In this document: piece after piece, positions 35,419 through 43,506 of the stretch
How the letters are laid out: every line of letters begins with the position of its first letter
How positions within the stretch are numbered: the stretch's first letter is position 1
Origin: Yanghanlia sp047501535
GTDB taxonomy: Bacteria > Pseudomonadota > Gammaproteobacteria > Burkholderiales > Burkholderiaceae_B
Length of the DNA stretch: 64,000 bases
Reading direction: 5' to 3'
NCBI RefSeq assembly: GCF_047501535.1
Contig: NZ_JAZDRJ010000014.1
Coordinates: 1-64,000, forward strand
Program-made: the position numbers and the translations under genes
Notes under the pieces: generated by a model
The model's database searches: none
The model's input: the letters and a program-made list of their open reading frames with translations, nothing else
What the model was told of the DNA's origin: nothing

Positions 35419-36885
35419 TTAGAAACGGGGGATATCCGGAAACCGCAACTGGCCCGCATGAACGTGCATGCGACCATATTCGGCGCAACGCGCCAGCGTG
35501 GGAATCACTTTTTCGGGGTTCAGCAGGCCGTGAGGATCGAACCCTTTTTTAAGTGCCAGGAAAAAATCGAGTTCCTGGCGCGAAAACTGCACGCACATCT
35601 GGTTGATTTTCTCTATGCCCACGCCGTGCTCGCCCGTAACGGTGCCTCCCACCTCGACGCAAAGCTCAAGAATGGCCGCTCCGAATTTTTCGGCGCGTTC
35701 GACTTCGTCGGGAATATTGGCATCGAAGAGAATGAGCGGGTGCAAATTACCATCGCCCGCGTGGAAGACGTTGGCACAGCGCAAGCCGTATTCTTCTTCC
35801 ATATCGGCAATGGCGTTAAGCACCTGCGCCAGATGGCGACGTGGGATCGTGCCGTCCATGCAGTAGTAATCGGGCGATACGCGCCCTGCTGCTGGAAAGG
35901 CGTTCTTGCGGCCTGCCCAGAAGCGCAGACGTTCTTCCTCGGATGTTGATACCTGCAGGCGGCTGGCCCCGGCAGCCGAAAACACTGCATTCATGCGCTG
36001 GATTTCATCTTCGACTTCTTCAAGCGTGCCATCAGATTCGCACAGCAAAATAGCTTCGGCGTCGAGATCGTAGCCCGCGTTCACGAAAGGCTCGACCATA
36101 TGCGTGGCACGTTTGTCCATCATTTCCAGCCCCGCAGGCACAATCCCGGTTGCAATCACGTTGGCAACCGCTTCGCCGGCTGCTTCCACGCTAGGAAAGC
36201 TCGCCATGATGACGCGGGCACAGGCAGGAACGGGAATCAGCTTTACCGTGGCCTGAGTCACAATACCCAGCATACCTTCGGAACCGATAAACGCGGCGAG
36301 AAGATCGAGCCCGGGGCTGTCGGGTGCTTCGGAACCGAACTCGACGATTTCGCCATCCATGGTCACCACTCGTGCACGCAGCACATTATGAATGGTGAGC
36401 CCGTATTTCAGGCAATGCACCCCGCCGGAGTTTTCAGCAATATTGCCGCCGATTGAACAGGCGATCTGGCTGGATGGGTCGGGAGCGTAATACAAGCCCA
36501 CCGCCGCTGCAGCTTCCGAAATAGCCAGATTGCGTACGCCGGGCTCCACAATCGCAGTGGCCGATTCCGGGTTGATTTCCAGAATGCGGTTCAGCTTTGA
36601 CACCCCCAGTAGCACGCCGCGCGGATGCGGGGTTGCGCCGCCGGATAACCCCGTGCCTGCACCACGCGGAACAATGGGCACATCGAAGGCCTTGCAAGCC
36701 TGCACAACCTCGATCACCTGGGATTCGTCTTCAGGAAGAATCACCACCGGCGGCAGTTCGCGGTAAAGCGACAAGCCATCGCATTCGTAAGGTCGGGTAT
36801 CTTCTGCTCGTGTCAGAATGCAATGGGCCGGGATCTTGCCTTCCAGCCGCTTGAGCAGGCCGTCAAGATCGGGTGGGGTTACCAT
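35419..36885 (-). CDS. glcD: glycolate oxidase subunit GlcD
   Basis: The catalytic FAD subunit, oxidising glycolate to glyoxylate. 488 residues with the PCMH FAD segments VPRGAGTGLSGGATP (about residue 75) and GLYYAPDPSSQIACSIGGNI, and the VAO C-terminal motif GTVTGEHGVGIEKI. It begins the glcDEF operon, whose product feeds glyoxylate to downstream enzymes; no glyoxylate carboligase or malate synthase is in the window, and no regulator (GlcC type) is adjacent. Confidence 0.93.
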   Translation of the reverse strand: MVTPPDLDGLLKRLEGKIPAHCILTRAEDTRPYECDGLSLYRELPPVVILPEDESQVIEVVQACKAFDVPIVPRGAGTGLSGGATPHPRGVLLGVSKLNRILEINPESATAIVEPGVRNLAISEAAAAVGLYYAPDPSSQIACSIGGNIAENSGGVHCLKYGLTIHNVLRARVVTMDGEIVEFGSEAPDSPGLDLLAAFIGSEGMLGIVTQATVKLIPVPACARVIMASFPSVEAAGEAVANVIATGIVPAGLEMMDKRATHMVEPFVNAGYDLDAEAILLCESDGTLEEVEDEIQRMNAVFSAAGASRLQVSTSEEERLRFWAGRKNAFPAAGRVSPDYYCMDGTIPRRHLAQVLNAIADMEEEYGLRCANVFHAGDGNLHPLILFDANIPDEVERAEKFGAAILELCVEVGGTVTGEHGVGIEKINQMCVQFSRQELDFFLALKKGFDPHGLLNPEKVIPTLARCAEYGRMHVHAGQLRFPDIPRF

Positions 36886-37025
36886 GGCAGCCCTACCCTT
36901 TTCCCAAGGTATGAAATAGAAACGGCACTCACGCTTGTTGTCCTTATGATTTCAGCGCGCGCACCCATCGGCACGCCCACCCTGGCGCATAAGTGCGCGC
37001 AGGGGATGAGCCAATATTACCTGTT

Positions 37026-38120
37026 TCAGGCGGCGCTGCCGATCAGGGGATTTGCTGATTGCGGCGCTTTGGCGCGGCGCGCCTTCACTGCCTGGGCGAG
37101 CCGTTCAAGCACTGCCACGGAAGCATCCCAATCGATGCAGCCGTCGGTGATGCTCTGGCCGTAGGTGAGTTCCTGCCCGGCGACAAGATCTTGGCGGCCT
37201 GCCACCAAATTACTTTCAATCATCACGCCGAAAACACGGTCTTCGCCATTTTCCAGTTGCTGAGCGACGTCTTCCATCACCTGCGGCTGTTTGCGGTAAT
37301 CCTTGGAGCTGTTGGCATGGCTGGCGTCAATCATCAAACGCGGCAGCACGCCTGCTTTGGCAATCTCCTGTGCAGCAGCATCCACACTTTCCGCATCGTA
37401 ATTGGGGGCTTTTCCACCACGTAGAATCACATGACAATCTTCATTGCCGACCGTGGACACAATGGCTGAGTGCCCGCCCTTGGTGACAGACAGGAAATGG
37501 TGGGGCTGCGAAGCGGCCATCATGGCGTCGACGGCAATTTTGACATCACCACCGGTGCCGTTCTTGAACCCGACGGGGCAGGATAAACCGGAGGCCAATT
37601 CGCGGTGCACCTGACTTTCGGTAGTGCGTGCACCAATAGCGCCCCAAGAAACCAAATCGGCAATGTATTGCGGTGTGATCATATCGAGGAACTCACAACC
37701 GGCAGGCAGGCCCAACTCGTTGACTTGAATGAGCAATTCGCGTGCAGTGCGCAGGCCTTTGTTGATGTTGAAGCTGCCGTCCAGAGCGGGGTCGTTGATC
37801 AGCCCTTTCCAGCCCACTGTGGTGCGAGGCTTCTCGAAATACACCCGCATGATGATTTCCAGCTCGCCTTTGTGCAGTTCGCGCTGTTCAGCCAGGCGCC
37901 GGGCGTAATCGAGGGCGGCTTCCGTGTTATGGATGGAGCACGGCCCAATTACTACCACCATGCGATCATCGCTACCCTTCAGGATGTTGTGCACTGCCCG
38001 ACGCGCCCCGTAAACCACAGAGGAAATGTCCGGCGTGCAGGGAAACTCGCGCATGATATGCGCTGGGGGGGACAGTTCCTTGATTTCACGGATTCGTAAG
38101 TCATCAGTATTGTGCGACAC
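37026..38120 (-). CDS. aroG: 3-deoxy-7-phosphoheptulonate (DAHP) synthase
   Basis: Condenses PEP and erythrose-4-phosphate, the first step of the shikimate pathway. About 364 residues, AroG/AroF/AroH type I: VVVIGPCSIHN (about residue 55), MRVYFEKPRTTVGWKGLINDP, CPVGFKNGT and DASHANSSKDYRKQ. The start is taken as a GTG at 38120: AAAGGAG lies seven bases upstream of it and the family N-terminus begins SHNTDDLRI there, whereas the ATG at 38159 has no ribosome site. It is preceded by a Phe/Tyr leader peptide and an intrinsic terminator, so it is probably attenuated. Confidence 0.93.
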   Translation of the reverse strand: MSHNTDDLRIREIKELSPPAHIMREFPCTPDISSVVYGARRAVHNILKGSDDRMVVVIGPCSIHNTEAALDYARRLAEQRELHKGELEIIMRVYFEKPRTTVGWKGLINDPALDGSFNINKGLRTARELLIQVNELGLPAGCEFLDMITPQYIADLVSWGAIGARTTESQVHRELASGLSCPVGFKNGTGGDVKIAVDAMMAASQPHHFLSVTKGGHSAIVSTVGNEDCHVILRGGKAPNYDAESVDAAAQEIAKAGVLPRLMIDASHANSSKDYRKQPQVMEDVAQQLENGEDRVFGVMIESNLVAGRQDLVAGQELTYGQSITDGCIDWDASVAVLERLAQAVKARRAKAPQSANPLIGSAA

Positions 38121-38242
38121 GGTAAAGCTCCTTTTGGTTAACCACACGCCTAGTTTCAAGCCCGCCCTTCGTTGCAGGGTAAAGCAAGGCCAATTTTAAA
38201 ATACGGCACTGCGGGTGCCCCCGTATTTATTGGGGCGAATAC

Positions 38243-38278
38243 AAAAAAAGCCGCCTAGCTTTACGCTGGCGGCTTTTT
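38243..38278 (-). terminator. attenuator terminator in the aroG leader
   Basis: On the minus strand GCCGCC (38273-38268) and AGC pair with GCT and GGCGGC (38255-38250), with loop GTAAA, and TTTTTTT follows (38249-38243). AAAAA on the upstream side extends the stem. It lies between a promoter and the aroG start, so it must be inside the transcript leader rather than at a gene end. Confidence 0.85.
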
Positions 38279-38330
38279 GGGAATTCGGTATGTATTTAGT
38301 GCGTACGAGAGTTCCCTTCCTCCACCAGCG
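38264..38330 (-). promoter_or_regulatory. antiterminator pairing of the aroG attenuator
   Basis: CGCTGGTGG at 38330-38322 (inside the leader frame, codons 18-21) can pair with CCGCCAGCG at 38272-38264 for nine bases with one G-U wobble. The second segment is the 5' arm of the terminator, so the two structures are mutually exclusive. A ribosome stalled at the aromatic codons would leave the first segment free. Confidence 0.65.
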
Positions 38331-38382
38331 GCTTAGGAAAAGCATAAAAGTAAAAGAAGAAAAACTGGAATACGGTACGCAT
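38296..38382 (-). CDS. Phe/Tyr-rich leader peptide of aroG
   Basis: A 28-codon frame with ATG at 38382 and TAA at 38296. Residues 5-15 read FQFFFFYFYAF: seven Phe and two Tyr in eleven positions, as in the pheL leader of enteric pheA. It lies between a sigma70 promoter and a terminator, with aroG next. The predicted transcript starts only a few bases before the ATG, so no Shine-Dalgarno site is available and initiation would be nearly leaderless. Translation speed through the aromatic codons would sense charged tRNA-Phe (and perhaps tRNA-Tyr). Confidence 0.8.
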   Translation of the reverse strand: MRTVFQFFFFYFYAFPKPLVEEGNSRTH

Positions 38383-38390
38383 AGGTAACC

Positions 38391-38419
38391 ATACTAGCAC
38401 GCAATATTCTCAATGCCAA
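38391..38419 (-). promoter_or_regulatory. sigma70 promoter of the aroG leader
   Basis: On the minus strand TTGGCA (38419-38414) and TAGTAT (38396-38391) with an exact 17-base spacer. Transcription would begin near 38384, just before the leader ATG at 38382. Confidence 0.65.
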
Positions 38420-38527
38420 GGGTCTGGGCCAAGCACTTTCTCCGCGAAGTACTTAAAACAACAAAACTGCGGAATCCCAAAACATCTAACTATTAAACCC
38501 GCACGCGTACATACACGAAAAATTAGT

Positions 38528-38557
38528 TTGAGGTGAAATAATTATTCAGTGTATGAT
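38528..38557 (+). promoter_or_regulatory. promoter of the ehu operon with palindromic spacer
   Basis: TTGAGG (38528-38533) and TATGAT (38552-38557), spacer 18, about 32 bases before the ehuB ATG. The spacer contains the 10-base palindrome AATAATTATT (38537-38546), a possible operator for the nearby MarR regulator. Confidence 0.45.
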
Positions 38558-38588
38558 TTTCCCGAACTGACAAAAACAGGAGTCAAAC

Positions 38589-39449
38589 ATGCTTCCAAAA
38601 CGTAACCGCCTGACAGCGGCTCTTGCCTTCGGTGTGGCCCTGTGCGCCCCGTTGGCCGCGTCGCAAGCCGCATCACTGGAGGAGATCAAACAACGTGGGC
38701 AGATCCGCATCGCTGTGGCCAACGAGATCCCCTACGGCTATGTGGACATGAGCGGCGAAGCCAAGGGCGCCGGCCCTGATGTGGCCCGCCAGATCATGAA
38801 ACAGTTGGGCATCGACAAAATCGAATGGATCACCACCAGCTTCAGCTCCTTGATTCCCGGCCTGCGCGCCGATCACTTCGACATGGTTGCCGCTGAAATG
38901 GCCGTGCTGCCCGAGCGCTGCAAGCAAGTACTTTTTTCGGAACCGAATACTTCGTATGGCGAAGGACTATTGGTAGCTGAAGGCAACCCGCACGATCTTC
39001 ACGCCTACCAGGATTTTGCCGAATCGGAACACAAAATCGCCATCATGGCGGGGGCAGACCAGCTCGAAATGCTGCAAGCCCTGGGCGTTCCCGATAACCG
39101 CATGGTCACCATTTCCAATAACGCCGACGCCATCTCCACGGTGTCAACCGGTCGCGCTGCCGCCTATGCCGCCACCAGTCTGACTGTGAGCGAACTGGCC
39201 AAGCAAAGCCCGCGTGTCGAGTCGGCGGCGGACTTTACCGACCCTGTCATCAATGGCGAACCCGTACGTAGCTGGGGCGCTTTCACCTTCAGTATGGATT
39301 CACAGGATCTGCGCGACGCAGTCAGCGAAGAGCTTGCCAAGTTCAAGCAGACTGACGAATGGAAACAGATCCTGACTACGTATGGCTTCAGCGACACGGA
39401 CGCGACTGAGTCCACCAGCCGTAACACTGAAACGCTCTGCGCCGGCTGA
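38589..39449 (+). CDS. ehuB: substrate-binding protein of an ectoine/hydroxyectoine-type ABC importer
   Basis: A 286-residue periplasmic family-3 binding protein. The signal peptide ends near residue 27 (ASQA). Features shared with EhuB are RIAVANEIPYGYVD, AKGAGPDVARQIMKQLG, SSLIPGLRADHFDMVAAEM and LPERC. AGGAG precedes the ATG. The specificity for ectoine or hydroxyectoine is by family resemblance and neighbours; other polar amino acids are possible. It starts the operon ehuB-C-D-A. Confidence 0.8.
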   Translation: MLPKRNRLTAALAFGVALCAPLAASQAASLEEIKQRGQIRIAVANEIPYGYVDMSGEAKGAGPDVARQIMKQLGIDKIEWITTSFSSLIPGLRADHFDMVAAEMAVLPERCKQVLFSEPNTSYGEGLLVAEGNPHDLHAYQDFAESEHKIAIMAGADQLEMLQALGVPDNRMVTISNNADAISTVSTGRAAAYAATSLTVSELAKQSPRVESAADFTDPVINGEPVRSWGAFTFSMDSQDLRDAVSEELAKFKQTDEWKQILTTYGFSDTDATESTSRNTETLCAG

Positions 39450-39461
39450 TCACACCTTCTC

Positions 39462-40133
39462 ATGAACTGGACGTCCTATTTGCCGCCCTTGCTGGAAGGG
39501 GCCTGGGTCACAGCCCAGCTCACGTTTTATTCCACGCTATTGGGCGGCTTCTTTGCCTTTGCTTTTGGGCTGGGCAGAATCTCCGACAACTGGCTGCTGA
39601 AAGGGTTTTCGGTCGCCATGATCGAAGTCTTTCGCGGCACATCGTTGCTAGTGCAGTTGTTCTGGCTGTATTTCGCCCTGCCTCTGGTTGGGCAAATGCT
39701 GGGGTTGGATTGGCGCCTGCCGCCCCTGGTGGCGGGCACTCTGGCACTAAGCCTGAATATTGGTGCCTACGGCGCTGAAGTGGTGCGCGGCGCCATTCAG
39801 GCAGTACCGCACAACCAGCACGAAGCCGCTAAGGCACTGGACTTTACACCCCGGCAAACGCTGTGGCGCATTGCTCTGCCGCAATCCATCCCGGAAATGC
39901 TGCCTTCTTTTGGCAACTTGGCCGTGCAAAACTTAAAGGATACGGCTTTGGTATCGCTGATCAGCCTGGGGGACATGACCTTCCGTGCCGAACAAATACG
40001 CAACTTCACCCAAGACAGTACGACGGTCTACACGATGTTGCTACTCATGTACTTTGGCATGGCCTTGGTGCTCACTGCCTTGATGACGCTGCTGGAACGC
40101 TCGGTTGGGCGCTGGCGCGCGGGGAGATCCTGA
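39462..40133 (+). CDS. ehuC: ABC permease, EhuC-like
   Basis: A 223-residue amino-acid-type permease of the HisM/GlnP family with four to five TM helices, starting YLPPLLEGAWVTAQLTFYST. The coupling loop HNQHEAAKALDFTPRQTLWRIALPQSIPEMLP is intact. It begins 12 bases after ehuB and ends two bases before the next permease. Confidence 0.85.
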   Translation: MNWTSYLPPLLEGAWVTAQLTFYSTLLGGFFAFAFGLGRISDNWLLKGFSVAMIEVFRGTSLLVQLFWLYFALPLVGQMLGLDWRLPPLVAGTLALSLNIGAYGAEVVRGAIQAVPHNQHEAAKALDFTPRQTLWRIALPQSIPEMLPSFGNLAVQNLKDTALVSLISLGDMTFRAEQIRNFTQDSTTVYTMLLLMYFGMALVLTALMTLLERSVGRWRAGRS

Positions 40134-40134
40134 C

Positions 40135-40827
40135 ATGCTGTTTGGCATTGCCTGGGATACATCCAGCCATTGGGCATTCGCAGTTTCAATCTTCCCCATT
40201 CTGCTGCAAGGCCTGGTTGTCACGCTGAAAGCCACGGTCGTGGGCTTTTTCATTGCCATGGTGCTGGGCTTGGTCTTGGCCGGGCTGAAGGCTTCACCGT
40301 TAAAGCTGATTTCATGGCCTGCACGGCTGTTGACCGAATTTATTCGTGACACGCCTTTACTTGTGCAGTTGTTCTTTCTGTATTACGTGCTGCCGGAATA
40401 CGGCATTGTGCTGCCTGCCTTTATGACAGGTGCGCTGGCGTTAGGCCTGCAATACAGCGCGTACTTGTCGGAAGTTTATCGGGCGGGAATCGAGTCCGTG
40501 CCACTGGGCCAGCATGAAGCGGCCCGAGCCCTGGATCTTTCCCCCTTGCGCACCTTCACGGTCATTATCGTCCCACAGGCGATTCCCCGCATTATTCCGG
40601 CCATGGGCAACTATTTGGTGTCCATCATGAAAGATGTGCCCTTGCTGTCGGTCGTGGCCGTGCTGGAAATGCTCAATGTGGCGAAAATCATTGGTGATCG
40701 TACCTTTAACTACCTGATACCGCTTTCCATGGTGGGCCTCATCTACCTGGTTCTCACCCTGGTGGCCGCGGCAGCAATCCGCTACCTGGATAAGCGTCTG
40801 CCCAAACAAGGAATTCCTCTGAAATGA
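40135..40827 (+). CDS. ehuD: ABC permease, EhuD-like
   Basis: A 230-residue partner permease: FPILLQGLVVTLKATVVGFF at the start, LLVQLFFLYYVLPEYGIVLP, and coupling loop GQHEAARALDLSPLRTFTVIIVPQAIPRIIP. The ATG at 40135 is preferred over 40105 because GGGGAG precedes it and the earlier start lies inside ehuC. It overlaps ehuA by four bases (ATGA). Confidence 0.85.
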   Translation: MLFGIAWDTSSHWAFAVSIFPILLQGLVVTLKATVVGFFIAMVLGLVLAGLKASPLKLISWPARLLTEFIRDTPLLVQLFFLYYVLPEYGIVLPAFMTGALALGLQYSAYLSEVYRAGIESVPLGQHEAARALDLSPLRTFTVIIVPQAIPRIIPAMGNYLVSIMKDVPLLSVVAVLEMLNVAKIIGDRTFNYLIPLSMVGLIYLVLTLVAAAAIRYLDKRLPKQGIPLK

Positions 40828-41603
40828 ACGACGACGCCATCATTCACTTCGACAAGGTGGTCAAGCGTTTCGGCCCCGTCACGGTGCTGGACGAACTGGA
40901 TTTTGAAGTTCACAAAGGCGAGAAAGTCACGATTATCGGCCCTTCGGGTTCGGGAAAATCCACCGTGCTGCGCATTTTGATGACACTGGAAACCATTGAC
41001 GAAGGGGTCATCCATGTCGCCGGACGCCCTTTGTGGCATGAGCAGCATAATGGCGAGCTGGTACCCGCTAGCGAAGCCCACTTGCGGAATATGCGCAAGG
41101 AAATGGGCATGGTCTTTCAGCAGTTCAACCTGTTTCCTCACATGACGGTGCGCCGCAATATCACGGAAGCCCCCATCCATGTGCTGGGCCTCAGTAAACA
41201 AGAGGCCCGTGAACGCGCCGAGGAATATCTGGAGCTCGTGGGCCTGAGCGATCATGCCGATAAATACCCCAGCCAGCTATCCGGCGGCCAGCAACAGCGT
41301 GTAGCGATTGCCCGCGCGCTGGCCATGCGGCCCAACATCATGTTGTTTGATGAACCCACCTCGGCGCTAGACCCTGAACTCGTCGGCGAAGTTTTGAGCG
41401 TGATCCAACGGCTGGCCGAAGAGCACGACCTCACCATGTTGCTGGTGACGCACGAGATGCAATTTGCCAAACGGGTATCTGACCGGGTGTGTTTCTTTGA
41501 CAAAGGCCGTATTGTGGAGCAAGGCCCGCCGGAGCAGGTGCTCGAAGAACCGGCCGAAGAGCGCACCCGCGACTTCCTGAAAAACTTCCTGGATACCGCC
41601 TGA
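40824..41603 (+). CDS. ehuA: ABC transporter ATPase, EhuA-like
   Basis: A 259-residue ATPase of the polar-amino-acid class: Walker A GPSGSGKST, Q-loop MVFQQFNLFPHMTV, signature LSGGQQQR, Walker B IMLFDEPTSALDPE and the H-loop LVTHEM. It completes the importer; its stop is followed by a hairpin before the convergent aminotransferase-like gene. Confidence 0.9.
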   Translation: MNDDAIIHFDKVVKRFGPVTVLDELDFEVHKGEKVTIIGPSGSGKSTVLRILMTLETIDEGVIHVAGRPLWHEQHNGELVPASEAHLRNMRKEMGMVFQQFNLFPHMTVRRNITEAPIHVLGLSKQEARERAEEYLELVGLSDHADKYPSQLSGGQQQRVAIARALAMRPNIMLFDEPTSALDPELVGEVLSVIQRLAEEHDLTMLLVTHEMQFAKRVSDRVCFFDKGRIVEQGPPEQVLEEPAEERTRDFLKNFLDTA

Positions 41604-41618
41604 CCCCGCCCTTAAGGA

Positions 41619-41649
41619 CTTACCCCCTGCGCGGGAGTGCTGGGGTAAG
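41619..41649. terminator. hairpin between convergent ehuA and the aminotransferase-like gene
   Basis: CTTACCCC (41619-41626) pairs with GGGGTAAG (41642-41649) over a 15-base loop. No clean T-run follows on either strand, so it is only a probable terminator. Confidence 0.4.
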
Positions 41650-41661
41650 CGAATGCCTGGC

Positions 41662-42906
41662 TTAAGAACGGTTTTCCAGTACGCGAGTTACAGCGCGATC
41701 GAGAATTTCCAGCCCCTGCACCAAGAGGTCTTCTTCAATGGTGAGCGCGGGCTGGATTTTTAGCACTTCATCGTGAGCACCGGTGGTGAGTGTGACCAGG
41801 CCATTAGCCAGTGCGGCGCTAGCCATGTCGGTCGCCATGCCCCGTGGCCCAGGCGTGACTAACCCTTGAATCAGGCCCCGACCACGCACGCCCAAGCCCA
41901 GGTGGCTATAACCTTGCACCAGGTTTTCCAGCCAGTCGCGCACCAAGCGTTCCTTACGACGCACATGCACGGCGAAGCTATCGTCGGCCCAATAGGCTTC
42001 TAGCACGTGTTCGGCTGTGAGCAAGGCCAGCCCGGCACGCCGATGCGCGGCCAGCGCTTGATACCGCGCAGCGGGCAAGTCGGGGCGACTCAGCAGCACC
42101 GATACAGGCAAGCCGAAACCTGACAAAGAGCGCGACATTGCAATCATGTCGGCCTGCACACCGGAAGCCTCAAAACTGAAAAAACGCCCGGTGCGACCAC
42201 AGCCGACTATGGTTTCATCCATGATAAGCAACATGCCATGGCGCCGACAAAGCGCTTCAAGGTCACGCAACCAGCGCCAACTGAGGACATTGATTCCCCC
42301 TTCACCCAGCACTGTTTCAACGACTACGGCAGCCGGCTTTTCTTCAGGTTTGCGACAGCTCTCAAGCTGGCGTTCCAAGTATGCCATCGTATCGACATCG
42401 GGGCCGAAACTGCCATCGTAGGGCATGAAGACAGTGTCGCCCACGCCAGTGTTGGCTGCCCACACAACCGCCGTGGAAGAGCTGGCGCGAAACGCATCGC
42501 ACCGGGTAAACGAAACCACGCTTTTTCGCCCGGTGGCTTGTTTGGCGATTCGTAGTGCGGCCTCTACCGAGGCCGCAGCTGTCGTGCCGGTGTAGTGAAC
42601 CTCGTATTCCCAACCACGAGGCTTGAGAAGGTAACCATCCATGGCTTCACAGAAGCGCTTCATGGCTCGCGACGGGCAGGTTGCCGAACTGTCGTCCTGC
42701 AACCTGCGACGCAACATCTGCATGAGCAGTGGGTTATCGTGCCCGTAATTGAGCGCCCCGGCGGCGCTGCTGAAGTCGATGTATTGACGCCCACAAGCGT
42801 CGGCCAAGATGGAACCATAGCCGCGCGTGAACAGGCTGGCATCCGCAGAATGCGCGAAATCCCTTACATGAGACTGCACGCGCTCCAGTATGCTCGGCTC
42901 AATCAC
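41662..42906 (-). CDS. EctB-like class III aminotransferase homologue lacking the PLP lysine
   Basis: A 414-residue fold-type I protein whose framework matches diaminobutyrate-2-oxoglutarate transaminase (EctB): YIDFSSAAGALNYGHDNP, VVVETVLGEGGINV, DETIVGCGRTGRFFSFEASG, SLSGFGLPVSVL. Asp230, which contacts the PLP pyridine nitrogen, is kept. The Schiff-base lysine of the usual SKSLSG is Arg259 (codon CGC, SRSLSG). The PLP-stacking FHG segment reads CDAFRASS, and the HNGTFRGNN loop is lost. It is therefore probably not an active transaminase. It lies convergent to the Ehu importer and 50 bases after the MarR gene. Confidence 0.85.
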   Translation of the reverse strand: MIEPSILERVQSHVRDFAHSADASLFTRGYGSILADACGRQYIDFSSAAGALNYGHDNPLLMQMLRRRLQDDSSATCPSRAMKRFCEAMDGYLLKPRGWEYEVHYTGTTAAASVEAALRIAKQATGRKSVVSFTRCDAFRASSSTAVVWAANTGVGDTVFMPYDGSFGPDVDTMAYLERQLESCRKPEEKPAAVVVETVLGEGGINVLSWRWLRDLEALCRRHGMLLIMDETIVGCGRTGRFFSFEASGVQADMIAMSRSLSGFGLPVSVLLSRPDLPAARYQALAAHRRAGLALLTAEHVLEAYWADDSFAVHVRRKERLVRDWLENLVQGYSHLGLGVRGRGLIQGLVTPGPRGMATDMASAALANGLVTLTTGAHDEVLKIQPALTIEEDLLVQGLEILDRAVTRVLENRS

Positions 42907-42955
42907 GGTTCGTTTCCTTTTTCAGGCATAACCTATGGTTGGACGGCGCGGCCCA

Positions 42956-43495
42956 TCAAACTGCGATGCCCGACTCCGGTTGGGTGCCGCCTCCCAGAGG
43001 GACGTCGAGCATGGGAGAAGGGGCTTCGGGTGCAGCCGGCTCGGCAGTATGGCTGGATTCCATGAGCGCCACAATACGTTCCAGTGACAGGGTGATGGTG
43101 GCCTGCTCGAGTTCCGGCAGTTCGTTCAGCGCTTCGGCCAGTTTTTGCTGCATGGGTGACGGGGTATCGCGCACTAAATTGCGGCCGGACTCGGTGGCAG
43201 AAACCATGACGATGCGGCGGTCTTCGCGACTGCGTTCACGCAACACCCAGCCTTTGTCTTCAAGGCGGTCGAGAATACCCACGACTGTACTTGGGCTGAC
43301 GTGGATTTCGCGGCTGATTGCGGTAGTGGTTAGCGGCCCGTTTTCCGCGACGGCACGCAAACATACCAGCTGCGGCGCTGTGATGTTGCTGTAGGCCGCA
43401 AGCTGGCGGGAATGAAGTGCAATAGCGCGCGTAATGCGTCGCAGCGCCCGCAAGATACGCAGATCGTACTGGGGCGAGGAATCCATGGAAACCAT
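42956..43495 (-). CDS. MarR-family regulator (EctR-like)
   Basis: A 179-residue winged-helix protein: SPQYDLRILRALRRITRAIA, ITAPQLVCLRAVAENGPLTT, recognition helix ISREIHVSPSTVVGILDRLE, and wing SREDRRIVMVSATE. The N-terminus resembles EctR, the MarR regulator of ectoine genes in other bacteria, which fits the neighbours. It probably senses a small ligand and controls the adjacent EctB-like gene and/or the importer. Start at 43495 (ATG, GGGTAG upstream) or 43486; a longer frame to 43561 overlaps the promoter. Confidence 0.82.
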   Translation of the reverse strand: MVSMDSSPQYDLRILRALRRITRAIALHSRQLAAYSNITAPQLVCLRAVAENGPLTTTAISREIHVSPSTVVGILDRLEDKGWVLRERSREDRRIVMVSATESGRNLVRDTPSPMQQKLAEALNELPELEQATITLSLERIVALMESSHTAEPAAPEAPSPMLDVPLGGGTQPESGIAV

Positions 43496-43506
43496 TTCTA
43501 CCCGAA

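Noticed and set aside
38336..38392. Second small frame (MVTYAYRIPVFLL...) in the aroG leader region
   Set aside because: Its ATG overlaps the -10 element, so it lies upstream of the predicted transcript start; the aromatic-rich frame starting at 38382 fits position and composition better.
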